Notes under the pieces: model-generated
Told to the model about the DNA's origin: nothing
Database searches by the model: none
What the model saw: the letters and a program-made list of their open reading frames with translations, nothing else
Shown: in pieces, positions 50,467 to 60,867 of the stretch
How the letters are laid out: every line of letters begins with the position of its first letter
Numbering within the stretch: the stretch's first letter is position 1
Assembly (NCBI RefSeq): GCF_022201045.2
Contig: NC_068561.1
Coordinates: 20,586,501 to 20,650,500, forward strand
DNA length: 64,000 nt
Source: Citrus sinensis
Lineage: Eukaryota > Streptophyta > Magnoliopsida > Sapindales > Rutaceae
Reading direction: 5' to 3'
Translations under genes and position numbers: made by a program

Positions 50467-52775
50467 ATGGGCAAAAAGCACACGGGACCCCCGATGAAGC
50501 GACGTAAAGTTGGGGCTAGTAGGGTTGACAACCCTCCTGCGGGTTCCCCTTCCCACATCTCCATCAGCGAGGGGGATCGGTCCCCTCCTAATTCCTCTAG
50601 GAGTTGCAATTCTCGTTCTGAGCCCCCTCCTCCTAGGAGTACCCCTCGTGTCAGCCCACGCTTTCCTAGTAGACGGCCTACCCCTCATCCTCGAAAGAAG
50701 GTTAAGCCAACCAAGCCTAAGGTTCCAGCTCGTTCCTCGGACCAGCCGCCTAAATCTCCCCCTGCCACACCTTCAAAATCTAGCAACCCTTTTTCCCTAG
50801 GCATTAGGAGGGCTACTTTGGGGGAGTTGGAGCAAATTAGAGCCAAATACAATATTCCTCCGTCTGTCCAGCTTAGGGTACCCCATGTGAATGAGCGACC
50901 CGAGTGTCCAAAGTCTGATGGGATTGCTCTCCATATCGACCTCTTCGATCTAGGACTCCGCCTGCCCCTCCAACCATTCTTTATGAAAATGTTTAATTAC
51001 TTGGGGGTAGCTCCTGGGCAGCTGTCCCTTCCAGGGTGGAGGACACTGACGGGCTTACATGTGTTATGGTTGGAGGTCGTGAAGCGCGACATTTCTGTTC
51101 GGGAGTTGAGGGGCCTTTACCAATTCAAGAAGCCTAAGGGTCCCGGCATTGCTTACTTCTCTCCCTGGGGTGATCATGGCCACATCGTTGAGGGGAACCC
51201 CGCCTTGAAGAAGGGTTACCGAAAGGGATGGTTTGTCGCTGAGGGTAGGTGGGGGACAGAGACTCTAGGTGAGAAGGGCGACCCCGTGGAGGTTTCTCAT
51301 TCCTTCAATGTAGACTGTAAGTATCTCCCTTACTTATGGTTTTTAATCGGAATCTTTCGCCTGAATGTCTCACTAACCTTGAGTTCTTTATGCTTTCACA
51401 GGTGTGACATGGGCTAAAGGATCATGCCCAGTTCAGGAGGTGGGGAGAGAGGTGAAGAAATTTATGGACAGGCTTCGAGGTGCACAGAGGGGTAGTGATG
51501 TGCTGGAGGAGAGCCGATTATGGAGAGCGGGGCTGATTGACCGAAGTCCTACATCTGCTCCTGGGGGTGACTCATGTATGATTTGGGTGTCGGGGGGTAT
51601 CCTATTATTACTTATGGGACTGGGGTACCCCATTATTATTGCATTCTTCGTTTCGCTTCTCCGCTTTCCATTTCTTATTTTTACTTTTGCAGTACTTAGT
51701 ACTTGTCCAGCTAACATAACTTTTGTGCATTGGGTGCAGTCATGGAATCGACGGGTGATGCTTTCGACGCCTTCTTCCAAGCGGTAGTGGGCGGTGCTTC
51801 CGGATCTCAGGATTCGGCGGTACCCCCGAAAGGCTCCCGACCTCCTCGAGCTCCCGGTCCAAAGGGGAAATCTCAGGGTACCTCCCACAGCGGGTCAAAG
51901 GGTACCCCTCGCTCGAAGAAGAGAAAATTCGGGCTGGTTTTTACTTTCCCCGATGAGTTACGTGAGGGTGACTTAGACCCGGCTTCTAACAAGGAGGTTT
52001 CGCACTTGGCTCGCCACTTTTACTACTCTGCTGAAAATGTCACCTCCGAGGTTGCTGAAGAGGTTGACAAGATGAGCTTGAGCCAGCGTTATGGTCAAGC
52101 ACTTAGGGCTACCCAAGAGGTAGGCTTTCTTGGGGTACCCTGGGTGTACTCTTCATCATTTTTTTTTTTTTTACTTATTTGATCTTTTCGCCATACACAT
52201 ATATTTAACATGTCTTGCATGACCCGCAGGCATCCTTTCTCCTTAGCCACTGCCTTCCGGATCTCGACTCCCTTGTTGCCGCACAGTCAGAGGTCGACAA
52301 GTTAAGGAGTGAGCTTCAAAACCGTCAATCTCGTGAGGATCAGCTCGCTCGAGAAGTTAAAACTCTGCAAGAACGCATTGCTGGCCTATCGGGAGAGAAA
52401 GCTAGGGTGGAGAAGGATTGTGAGGAGTTGAGGGCCACCAACGGGGATCTGCTATCTCGGCAAAAGACGATGGCGGAGGATGCATTCTCACTCATCATGA
52501 CGGAGGTGTGGAGTGTGGATCCGGCGTTGGAGGTACCCCGCGTGCAGAAATTCGTCAACAAGGCTGCCATTCTGAAGACAATTGCGGAGCGGAAGAAGTC
52601 TTCCCAAGCACGGTCGGGTACCCCTTCTGGGTCGCCTGGGGTACCCCATCAGCCTCAGTCGTTGCCCGCCTCGGATGCCCCTATTTCGGCGGCTCATATT
52701 CCGGGTACCTCGGAGTCTTCTGCCGATCGCCCTTTAGAGACGGATGTTGGGGATCGCGTTCCCCCCTCGGTGTAG
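50467..52775 (+). CDS. Spliced gene antisense to the retrotransposon
   Basis: Four exons on the strand opposite gag-pol: 50467-51316, 51402-51566, 51740-52119 and 52230-52775. Introns of 85, 173 and 110 bp all have GT-AG ends, and the three joins keep one frame for 646 residues to a stop. Exon 2 could instead end at 51575, which also keeps frame. Residues 1-110 are basic and Pro/Ser-rich. About 115-285 form a globular part (LGELEQIRAKYNIPPSVQ, FNYLGVAPGQLSLPGW, YFSPWGDHG) resembling the plant 'putative gypsy type transposon' domain (Pfam Transposase_28), from memory. Exon 3 encodes a basic Gly/Lys/Pro-rich linker. Exon 4 encodes a long coiled coil (SEVDKLRSELQNRQSREDQL onward), then a Pro/Ser-rich tail. 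Function is unknown. Extra open frames, some antisense, are known in Tat elements. Confidence 0.85.
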
Positions 52776-53865
52776 CCTTCTCACTGTGCTCTTGTTTATC
52801 GGATCTATCCACATTTTGCTATTTGGACCTTGTTTATTTCTTTTTGGTTTCTCGGGATATTTTGTTTTATTGAGACTTCTCTTTTGTTATGATATCATAC
52901 CATCTAGTCCTCTTGTACTTTGCATTATTCTGCAAATGAATGCTTGGCTAAACTGTTATCTTACAAATTCCTAGGGTACCTCTCATTTCATCATTTTTTT
53001 TTTAAAATGGGGTACCCCTGGTACCTTAACAAGTATTCAACATCAGGCGCCTGCTGGTTTACACTGAGCGGCGAATTTGGTGCATGCCCTCCTCGGCAAC
53101 CATGGCGGATTTTCCACAAATAGGTAATCAAAACATCGTCGCGACATCTCGATCAAAAATTGAAAGTGCGCAATTGGTCCAACCAATCAATTTCTTATTC
53201 TTTCGAAGTGCTCTCCGAATTTTTGAATAGCTTATCCCATACTTTGCAAAAGTACGAGGACGGAGGTGTGGGTGTTCTCATACCTAAGCCGAACTTCGTG
53301 CCGCTAGGGTATGCCGGTTTTTCTTCACCCTCGGGTCCTCTTTGACCCTCCCTCGCTTTGTCTAGGTAGCTTTGTCATGCTTCCGCAGAAAGGCTACCCA
53401 TGGGCTGTTCACTCCATTGCCTATCTTGGCTTTACACAGATCGTCACGATCTAGGCATATCAAGTACCTTGGCTGGTCCTGTGATAGGTTAGTCATAACT
53501 GACAAGCGTATGGCGAGAATTGCATATAACCAGATGCGAGGGTATATTAATGGCGATAAATGAATGTAATCTGCATTCTAAGATCGAAGTGGCGAAAAAT
53601 AAAGAAAGAACTCACATCATATTTGTTGAGAAAGAAAATGCATTTATAGATAACGAAAGCGTTGATCAATACATGACTTAGCTTTGTTACCCTGAGGAGA
53701 ATGGGAGACCGCAAGACCTCCTATTCTTTTCATTTGAAAATTAAAGAAACTCTAAAGTTGTAACTGAACAACATAGGGCATTTGGGGTACCCTACTTGGC
53801 CTATCACACAAAAACATTAAAGAAAGCAAATAACAGCAAAAGACTAAAGGTTGAGACACCGTCCT
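52776..53865. other. Element spacer between convergent antisense gene and gag-pol
   Basis: It holds the 3'UTR of the antisense gene on the plus strand and the post-pol region on the minus strand. Four GGTACC motifs lie here, two of them 11 bp apart near 53010-53027. No supported coding frame. Confidence 0.6.
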
Positions 53866-56800
53866 TTAGTAATATTTCCGTAGCATTGCAGCGTTCCAGG
53901 GGTGCCTCACAATTGTGCCATCCATGTGGAGTAGCCTGTATGCACCTGTCCCAACGGGTTTGTCGATGCGGTAAGGTCCTTCCCAATTTGCCCCGAAAGC
54001 ACCTTCGTAGGGTACCCTAGTGTTCTGAGTTACCCTTCTCAAGACCAAGTCTCCTTTCTTGAAGGATCGAGGGCGTACCTTTTTTTCATATAGACCCGAA
54101 ATGCGATGCTGATATATGGCTGTCCTCAGTTCTGCTCTAGCCCTTTTTTCAGCCACCAAATCAAGGTTTGAAGCAACCAAGGAGGTGTTCTCGGCCTCAT
54201 CGAAGTATTCAACCCTGTGAGAGGGTACCCCGATTTCTGCAGGAATCACTGCGTCAACACCGAATGCGAGGGAAAACGGGGTCTCCCTGGTGGAGGTGTT
54301 TTGAGTAGTCCGGTATGCCCACAGTACGCCAGGTAGCTCGTCTACCCATGCTCCCTTTCTTTCCTCTAGCTTCTTCTTCAGGATACCTTTGATAATCTTG
54401 TTAACGGCTTCGACTTGCCCATTAGATTGGGGGTGGGCAGGTGTAGCAAATCGGTTGGCTATCCCCAACTCCGAACAAAAGCTTCGAAATTTTTCATTAT
54501 CGAATTGCTTGCCGTTATCACTGATAATTGCATAAGGGATTCCAAATCTGCAAATGAGGTTCTTCCAAATGAATTCGGTGGTTTTCCTTTCTGTGATGCT
54601 TGTTAGTGGCTCCGCTTCCGCCCATTTTGTAAAATAATCTACCGCCACGATTGCATGTTTTGCTTGCCCCTTCCCGGTAGGTAACGGGCCAATGAGGTCC
54701 ACTCCCCACATAGCGAAGGGCCAAGGGGAAGATATAACTGTTAGCTTCTCTGGGGGTAGGTGGGGTACCCTGGCGAACCTTTGGCATTTGTCACAGTTTC
54801 GTACCATATTCTTGGCATCTTCCCGCATGGTTGGCCAGTAGTACCCCTGACGGAGAGCTTTTTGCGCCAGTGATTGTGCTCCATAATGATTGCCACAAAT
54901 CCCCTCATGTATCTCCCTCATGACATACTCGGCCTCGTCGCTTCCCAAGCATTTAAGGTAAGGAAGAGTGAACCCTCTTCTGTATAGGGTATCCTGGATC
55001 AGGCAATACCGGGCAGCTTTATACTTTAGTCTTCTCGCTTCACTTTTATCTGAGGGGAGGTCTCCATCCTTGAGGTGCCTTATGATAGGCTCCATCCAAA
55101 GTACCTCGTTGGACAGTGATCCTACTTCCAACGGCTCTAGGAGATCAATGCTGGGGGCGGGTATGTGTTCTGTTGTGATGGGGCCAGCTGACTGAGCTAC
55201 ACCAAGGGACGCCATTTTTGCTAGGGTATCGGCTTCGCTGTTCTCCAGTCGGGGTACCCTTTCCACTTTAACCTCGCAAAATTGGGACATCAACTCTCTG
55301 GTTTTTTCGAGGTACCCCTTCATGTTTTCCTCTTTCGCTTGATACTGTGCGGTAATCTGGCTTACCACCAACTGTGAGTCGCTCTTGACGTGTACCCTTT
55401 TTGCTCCCAAAGCCTTCGACATCCTCAACCCCGCTATGATTGCCTCGTACTCGGCTTCGTTGTTTGAAGCCTTGAATCCGAATTGCAGGGCGTAGCATAT
55501 TTTCACCTTGTTCGGGTCGATTATAATAACTCCTGCGCCACTTCCGTGTGAGTTAGAGGAACCATCCACATATATTTCCCAGACCTGCTCCTCTTCATCG
55601 GTAGGTGGGGTATCTAACAGGTATCTCAGATCGCCTTCACCACTTGAGTCATTGGCGAATTCCGCAATGAAATCAGCAATGGCCTGAGCTTTAATCGCCG
55701 AACGAAGCTTGAAGATGATGTCGAACTCACTTAATTCGAGGGACCATCGGAGAAGCCTTCCGGACATGTCTAACTTCTGAAGGATTTGCCGGAGGGGAAG
55801 GTTGGTGACGACTGCAATGGTGTGAGCCTGAAAATATGGTCTGAGCTTCCGTGCGGAGACAACCAATGCCAAAATGATCTTCTCAGAGGTGGGGTACCTT
55901 TTTTCGGCATCAACCATAGCCTTACTAGTGTAGTAAATAGGTCGTTGTACCCCATTATCATCCTCTCGGAGTAACACAGAGCTGGTGGCATGCTCGGATA
56001 CGGCGAGATATAGCAGCAGCACCTCTCCCGGCTCAGGTTTGGCAAGTAGTGGAGCATTCACGAGGTACCCCTTCAGTTCTTGGAAAGCCTCTTCGCAATC
56101 GGGTGTCCATTGGAGCTTTTTACCGGTCTTCAAAGCTTTGAAAAAGGGCTTACACCGGTCGGTAGCCTTGGAGATAAAGCGGCTCAGAGCAGCTACCCGG
56201 CCTGCCAAGCTTTGAACCTCCTTGATGGTGCTTGGCGATTTCATGTCAAGAACTGCGCGAATTTTATCGGGGTTGGCTTCAATCCCCCGTTGTTGTACCA
56301 TGAAACCGAGAAACTTTCCCGAGGTTACCCCGAATGCACATTTTTCAGGGTTTAGCCGCATCTGATGTTTTCTCAAAACGGTAAAGGTATCTCTGAGGTG
56401 CCCCAGGTGTTCCCCCGCATGCACCGATTTGGTGATCATGTCGTCTATGTACACCTCCATGGTGCGCCCGATTTGTTCTTTAAAAATTTTGTTCACTAGC
56501 CGCTGGTAGGTAGCCCCGGCATTCTTCAAACCAAACGGCATAACCTTATAACAGTATAACCCCCGGTTGGTGATGAAGGCTGTTTTCTCTTGATCGGGTT
56601 CGTACATCGGGATTTGGTTGTACCCGGAGAAGGCGTCCATAAAACTAAGCATTTCATGCCCCGCTGTTGCATCAACCAGCTGGTCCACCCGAGGAAGCGG
56701 GAAGCTATCCTTGGGGCAGGACTTATTCAAGTCGGTGAAGTCCACGCACATGCGCCACTTTCCGTTTGATTTCTTGACAAGAACAACGTTGGACACCCAA

Positions 56801-59751
56801 TCGGGGTACACTGCTTCCCGAATAAACCGTGCTACTAATAGGCGGTCTACCTCTTGTTCAATTGCATCGTACCTCTCTTGATTGAAGGCGCGACGCTTCT
56901 GTTTGACCGGTTTATTATGCGGGCTGACATTGAGTTTGTGACATGAGAGAGAATGTGGGATACCCGGCATATCCGAGTGGGACCAAGCAAATACATCGAG
57001 GTGCTCACATAGGAAGGTGATGAGTTTCTCCCTTTGTTCCTTCGAGAGGTTGGAGCCTACTTTCACTGTCTTTGTTGGGTCGGTGGCGCAAATCGAGACT
57101 GAAATAAGATCTTCAACTGGGGTACCCCGCATTTCATCTTTCAATATTCGGGGATCCAAAGGTGCCTCAACTTCACATCTGGGCTCCTCCTGGTCCCCGT
57201 GAGGTACCCTCGAGCTATCCCCCGTAACTGCTTCCATCTCTCTTGGTGAAAACTCCAACTTTTCTCGTGGGTGGGCTACTTGAGGAGATTTTTTCAGTAC
57301 TGTTCTCCGCTGTCTAGCAAGTGCTCGCTTTGAGGGGGAAGGTGTGGGCTGGCTGCCACTAGGGTACCCCTTCATTGGCGGATCTGAAGCTATTTGGTAA
57401 GTGACTTTGGAGGCCACGGAATAACATCCACGAGCCGATTGCTGGTCCCCTTTAATGGTGATAACTTCTTGGGCGGCCGGGACTTTCATGGCGAGATAGT
57501 GCATGGATACCACCGCTTTAGTTGCTACTAAGAACGGCCTACCCAATATAATATTGTAGGCACCCGGGTGATCTACAATAAGAAAATCAATCATATGAAC
57601 AACACGGTGAGGTACCTTACCAAGTGTAACGGGCAGCGTAATGATGCCTTTTGGTATAACCATATCTCCGGCGAACCCAATAAGAGGCGTAGCACATGGG
57701 GTGATCTTTGGCGACTCAATCAATAGCTGATCCAAGGCGCTTTTGAAAATGATGTCAACGGAGCTACCGGTATCTACGAGAGTTCTTGCTACCTTACCAG
57801 TGGCAACCTTCAACGTAATTACGAAGGCATCATCGTGGGGGTACGAGATGCCCTCCGCATCTTTTTCTGTAAAAAGGATAGGCGGGGGATGGTGGGGTAC
57901 CTTCGGTGTACCCCATTCATTAAGGTTGACTTCTCTGCCCATATTGGTGGTTATCGACAACGATCTACCATAGCCTTTGATAGCCCTCCTAGATTGGCCC
58001 GCTAAAGTCGGTCCGCCCATGATCATTCGGACATACACGCCTTTCTTGTGTCCAAGGGGTACCTCTCGTTCGGGACTGCCATCAGCTACCCGCTTGCCTT
58101 TATCATGTTCCGCAGATTTCCGAGCTTCTCTCATACCAGCAACAAATTCTTTGAGGTACCCGCTGAGAATCAAAGATTCAATTTCTTCTCGCAAGGTGAA
58201 GCACTCGGCTGTGCTGTGACCAAAGTCCTCATGGAACTCGCAATACTTCAGGCTACGCTTCATGTTGGGGTACTTCTTCATTGGCTTAGGAGGGCGGAGG
58301 AGGCCACTATCCCGAATATGGTAGAAGATCTGCTCTGGGGATCGATTCAGTGGGTGGTAAGATTCATACCGAGGCCTCGGCGGTGGCTCTCGCTGATCCG
58401 GTGGTGGCGATCTTGGAGGTTGGGGTACCCTTGAGGCACCCTGAGGGTTATACCCTCGTCCCCGCAAGGCAGCCCGTGGAGGGCTCCGTGCTCGGGGCAC
58501 CCGCGGTATTGGGGCCTCCACCCTCTTGGGCTTCTCCTTGTTCTTTGTAACATCGGCCTTATCTTCTTGGCGCTTCAATTGGCATTTTTCGTCCATCTCC
58601 ACTTGTTGCAACGCCCGAGAACGGGCTTCCCCATATGAAAGTGGACGCTTCTTTTGAAAAGAACGCCATAACTTACCCAACCGTAAATTTTTCTCAAAAT
58701 GGGTCAATGTGTATTGGTTTCCAAATGCTCCGGTCCGCAGCACCTCTTGGTGGAAACGACTTACATACTCCGCCAAAGGCTCGGCTTCCCCTTGCTTGAT
58801 AAAGGCAAGTTTGGAGGCTACCCTATCTTGAGTGGAAGCATAGGAAAACTCTTTAGTAAATTCAGATAACAATTGGTGTAAGGAAGATATGCTACCCGCC
58901 TTCAAAGAGCGAAACCATGACTTCGCGGGGCCCGTGAGTGTGTGTGTAAACATCCTACACATGGCGCTCTCATCTACACCCTTAATAAGCATTTGGTCAC
59001 GGTATAGCTCAGCATGCTCCGAGGGATCAGTGGTACCCGAGTATTGGGGTATCTGAGGCATGGCAAACGCCTCGGGGAGAGCTGCTGTCCTAATCTCCAT
59101 AGTGAATGGCGATTGGTAGGTCATTGGCGTTGGTGCAGCTGTGATGTTTTGCTTCTCGGAGAGGAGCTTCACTTGGGCTTCCAGGTTCTCCATCTTTTCC
59201 ACAAGTTCGAGGGGTACCCTCGGTGTACCTGATGATGTCGCCGCCATTTGAGAAGCCCTTTTGGCGTTTAACTTCTCACGGAGATCCTCGTGGGTACGCT
59301 TTGCACGCCTCGTACCCTGGCTACTGCGGGAATTGCAAGAGGCGGTGGAACGCTCGTCGCGGGAGCCCATGGTTTGAAACTTAGAACGGGTACCCGATGG
59401 CCTAGGCTTTGGCTTGCTGGCCTCGGGTACCCCTCTTCTGACCATAGCTTGGTCGTCCGTTTGAGGTGGTGGAGCTTCTAGCGTCACTGGTGGAAGTGAA
59501 CTTTCGGGTGCCCGAGATCCAACCGCCCTAAGTATTGCGTGAGCAAGATCCTCAAAACGCTTGTGCGAAATAGGTTCTTCTTCTTGGCGAACACCCGTCG
59601 ACTGCTTGACACCCTTGCCCTTACTGATGCGGGCTACCCTTCTCGCGGGATCACTGCCTTCACTGCTGCTGTCCTCTCTCATCCTTGTAGGATCCCCCAT
59701 TAAACCTTCGGGAGGTACGTCGGGTGCCATGTATTGGAGTACACACAACAA
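53866..59751 (-). CDS. gag-pol: Gag-pol polyprotein, Ty3/gypsy Tat lineage
   Basis: One uninterrupted frame of 1961 codons. Order by residue: gag about 215-345 (KSWFRSL; FIKQGEAEPLAEYV); zinc knuckle-like CEFHEDFGHSTAEC about 502-515; aspartic protease LVDTGSSVDIIF about 655; reverse transcriptase with WRMCVDFTDLNKSCPK about 998 and YIDDM about 1100; a first RNase H about 1240-1330; a second, archaeal-type RNase H (YVDGSSNSHGSGAG, NNEAEYEAIIAGL) about 1390-1510; integrase with HHCC zinc finger about 1604-1655 and D,D,E core (WGVDLIGP, ISDNGKQF, SNGQVEAVNK) about 1680-1785. All catalytic residues are present. Gag and pol share one frame without frameshift or stop. The first ATG is only about 38 bases past the primer-binding site; MAPDVPPEGL, seven codons on, is an alternative start. 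Confidence 0.97.
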   Translation of the reverse strand: MLCVLQYMAPDVPPEGLMGDPTRMREDSSSEGSDPARRVARISKGKGVKQSTGVRQEEEPISHKRFEDLAHAILRAVGSRAPESSLPPVTLEAPPPQTDDQAMVRRGVPEASKPKPRPSGTRSKFQTMGSRDERSTASCNSRSSQGTRRAKRTHEDLREKLNAKRASQMAATSSGTPRVPLELVEKMENLEAQVKLLSEKQNITAAPTPMTYQSPFTMEIRTAALPEAFAMPQIPQYSGTTDPSEHAELYRDQMLIKGVDESAMCRMFTHTLTGPAKSWFRSLKAGSISSLHQLLSEFTKEFSYASTQDRVASKLAFIKQGEAEPLAEYVSRFHQEVLRTGAFGNQYTLTHFEKNLRLGKLWRSFQKKRPLSYGEARSRALQQVEMDEKCQLKRQEDKADVTKNKEKPKRVEAPIPRVPRARSPPRAALRGRGYNPQGASRVPQPPRSPPPDQREPPPRPRYESYHPLNRSPEQIFYHIRDSGLLRPPKPMKKYPNMKRSLKYCEFHEDFGHSTAECFTLREEIESLILSGYLKEFVAGMREARKSAEHDKGKRVADGSPEREVPLGHKKGVYVRMIMGGPTLAGQSRRAIKGYGRSLSITTNMGREVNLNEWGTPKVPHHPPPILFTEKDAEGISYPHDDAFVITLKVATGKVARTLVDTGSSVDIIFKSALDQLLIESPKITPCATPLIGFAGDMVIPKGIITLPVTLGKVPHRVVHMIDFLIVDHPGAYNIILGRPFLVATKAVVSMHYLAMKVPAAQEVITIKGDQQSARGCYSVASKVTYQIASDPPMKGYPSGSQPTPSPSKRALARQRRTVLKKSPQVAHPREKLEFSPREMEAVTGDSSRVPHGDQEEPRCEVEAPLDPRILKDEMRGTPVEDLISVSICATDPTKTVKVGSNLSKEQREKLITFLCEHLDVFAWSHSDMPGIPHSLSCHKLNVSPHNKPVKQKRRAFNQERYDAIEQEVDRLLVARFIREAVYPDWVSNVVLVKKSNGKWRMCVDFTDLNKSCPKDSFPLPRVDQLVDATAGHEMLSFMDAFSGYNQIPMYEPDQEKTAFITNRGLYCYKVMPFGLKNAGATYQRLVNKIFKEQIGRTMEVYIDDMITKSVHAGEHLGHLRDTFTVLRKHQMRLNPEKCAFGVTSGKFLGFMVQQRGIEANPDKIRAVLDMKSPSTIKEVQSLAGRVAALSRFISKATDRCKPFFKALKTGKKLQWTPDCEEAFQELKGYLVNAPLLAKPEPGEVLLLYLAVSEHATSSVLLREDDNGVQRPIYYTSKAMVDAEKRYPTSEKIILALVVSARKLRPYFQAHTIAVVTNLPLRQILQKLDMSGRLLRWSLELSEFDIIFKLRSAIKAQAIADFIAEFANDSSGEGDLRYLLDTPPTDEEEQVWEIYVDGSSNSHGSGAGVIIIDPNKVKICYALQFGFKASNNEAEYEAIIAGLRMSKALGAKRVHVKSDSQLVVSQITAQYQAKEENMKGYLEKTRELMSQFCEVKVERVPRLENSEADTLAKMASLGVAQSAGPITTEHIPAPSIDLLEPLEVGSLSNEVLWMEPIIRHLKDGDLPSDKSEARRLKYKAARYCLIQDTLYRRGFTLPYLKCLGSDEAEYVMREIHEGICGNHYGAQSLAQKALRQGYYWPTMREDAKNMVRNCDKCQRFARVPHLPPEKLTVISSPWPFAMWGVDLIGPLPTGKGQAKHAIVAVDYFTKWAEAEPLTSITERKTTEFIWKNLICRFGIPYAIISDNGKQFDNEKFRSFCSELGIANRFATPAHPQSNGQVEAVNKIIKGILKKKLEERKGAWVDELPGVLWAYRTTQNTSTRETPFSLAFGVDAVIPAEIGVPSHRVEYFDEAENTSLVASNLDLVAEKRARAELRTAIYQHRISGLYEKKVRPRSFKKGDLVLRRVTQNTRVPYEGAFGANWEGPYRIDKPVGTGAYRLLHMDGTIVRHPWNAAMLRKYY

Positions 59752-59788
59752 CTAGTTTGGTAACCGTGGAGGAGGCTTTTTGTGCGTC

Positions 59789-59806
59789 TCCCCACAGACG
59801 GCGCCA
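59789..59806 (-). other. Primer-binding site
   Basis: On the minus strand the sequence two bases past the 5' LTR reads TGGCGCCGTCTGTGGGGA. From memory of plant tRNA-Asp(GUC), its first nine bases pair with the 3' end including CCA, and the last five fit again after a four-base mismatch. tRNA-Asp-like primers are used by related plant gypsy elements. Confidence 0.8.
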
Positions 59807-59808
59807 AT

Positions 59809-60862
59809 TGTTTTCAACTGATTTTGGGGTAGGAAAATCCAAAATCAATCTTCAACAATGAATTTATATTTTTGGGGGAGATGGGGTACCTCACTAGTTT
59901 ATTGTGTGCGGTGCGGTGTATCTGAAATGCGGGGAGGTGAGAAAGGGAGAGAGAGTGGTAACAATGGTGGAAGATCAGAAACAAGAGAGGTATCCTTCAA
60001 AATGAGCTTCACGCCTGCAAAACAATGAAATAGAGGTTAGAGGTGAAGCCAGGGGTACCCCGGCGTTCACACTCCGACGCTCAAGTTAGCAAACTCAAGC
60101 TTTTATTGCAAAGAGAGCTAGCTAGCCCTCTGTAAATTAGGGTTTAAGGTTGAAGAAAACCTTTTTTTTTTTGGAGTGTGAGTGTTTTTGGGCGAATGAG
60201 AGCATGATGGAGAATGAAACCTAGGCGCCTTTATATATGGAGTACCTTAGCTGCCACGTGGCATACCCTTTTTGGCTAACGTCCTTTTACCGCTTTTATG
60301 ATTCTTGGGGCCGTTATGTGCATGTTCGCGGCGTATCTCATCTTTTGGAAACGTGGCGTGCGCTGGAGAGTGGTCCAGGGTACCTCTGCAGTAGCTGTCG
60401 GGTAGGCGGCTAGGGACCACTGTCCTTGGGACAGTGTCCTTCACTTTTGGCAGAGGTAGCAGACGGCTGTCCCTCCTTTTAGCACGTCGCTTTTGATTCT
60501 TAATTCTGACAAAATCAAATGATATCTTTTAGGAGGCGGAGACGTTTCTCATGGCGGATATTTTCGGTGGATTCTCTTGCATCCGCTTTGCCGGGTACCT
60601 CGAATTACATGGGGTACCCCCTATTACGCAGGGTACCCCTATCTGTATGGGATACCTCTATTTGTATGGGGTACCTCTATTTGTATGGGGTACCTCTATT
60701 TGTGTGGGATACCTCTAATTGTGCAGGGTACCTCTATTTATACGGGGTACCTCAAGTCATGTCGGGCACCTCGGATTATGTAGGGTACCTCCGATTGTGC
60801 TGATATCATTCCATTGGCTGACACGTGGCGCTCTATTACCTTTCCCATCTTTCCCTCAAACA
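59809..60862 (-). repeat. Right LTR (5' LTR, promoter of the element)
   Basis: It matches the left LTR over all 1054 bp except one base (C at 60845). In transcription direction it starts TGTTTGAGG and ends AGTTGAAAACA. Its minus-strand TATA box at 60231-60238 should start the genomic RNA leftward into gag-pol. U3 carries the 19-bp array and ACGTGGC motifs. Confidence 0.96.
60593..60801. repeat. U3 minisatellite: 11 units of 19 bp (right LTR)
   Basis: Identical by eye to the array at 48464-48672. In this LTR it lies upstream of the promoter that is actually used, so any enhancer role would act here. Confidence 0.95.
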
Positions 60863-60867
60863 ACTAT
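60863..60867. repeat. Target-site duplication, right copy (ACTAT)
   Basis: ACTAT directly follows the CCTCAAACA end of the right LTR and matches 47675-47679. The duplication fixes both LTR ends. Confidence 0.93.

Larger units (their letters stand above)
47680..60862 (-). mobile_element. Complete Ty3/gypsy LTR retrotransposon, Tat lineage
   Basis: The element is 13,183 bp with two 1054-bp LTRs (TG...CA ends), ACTAT target-site duplications, a primer-binding site and a polypurine tract. It also has an unbroken gag-pol frame on the minus strand. Its 5' LTR is therefore the right one (59809-60862). Two RNase H domains in series after the reverse transcriptase mark the plant Tat lineage (Retand/Ogre/Athila relatives). 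The pol-to-3'LTR region is long, over 5 kb, and holds a gene on the opposite strand plus tandem repeats, also a known tendency of Tat elements. Base composition is clearly richer in G+C than the host flanks. One base difference between LTRs by eye means a very recent insertion, and nothing obvious prevents activity. Confidence 0.96.

Noticed and set aside
58048..58434. Plus-strand open frames across gag-pol
   Set aside because: They are shadows of the 1961-codon minus-strand frame and have no motifs, unlike the antisense gene at 50467-52775, whose exons lie outside gag-pol.
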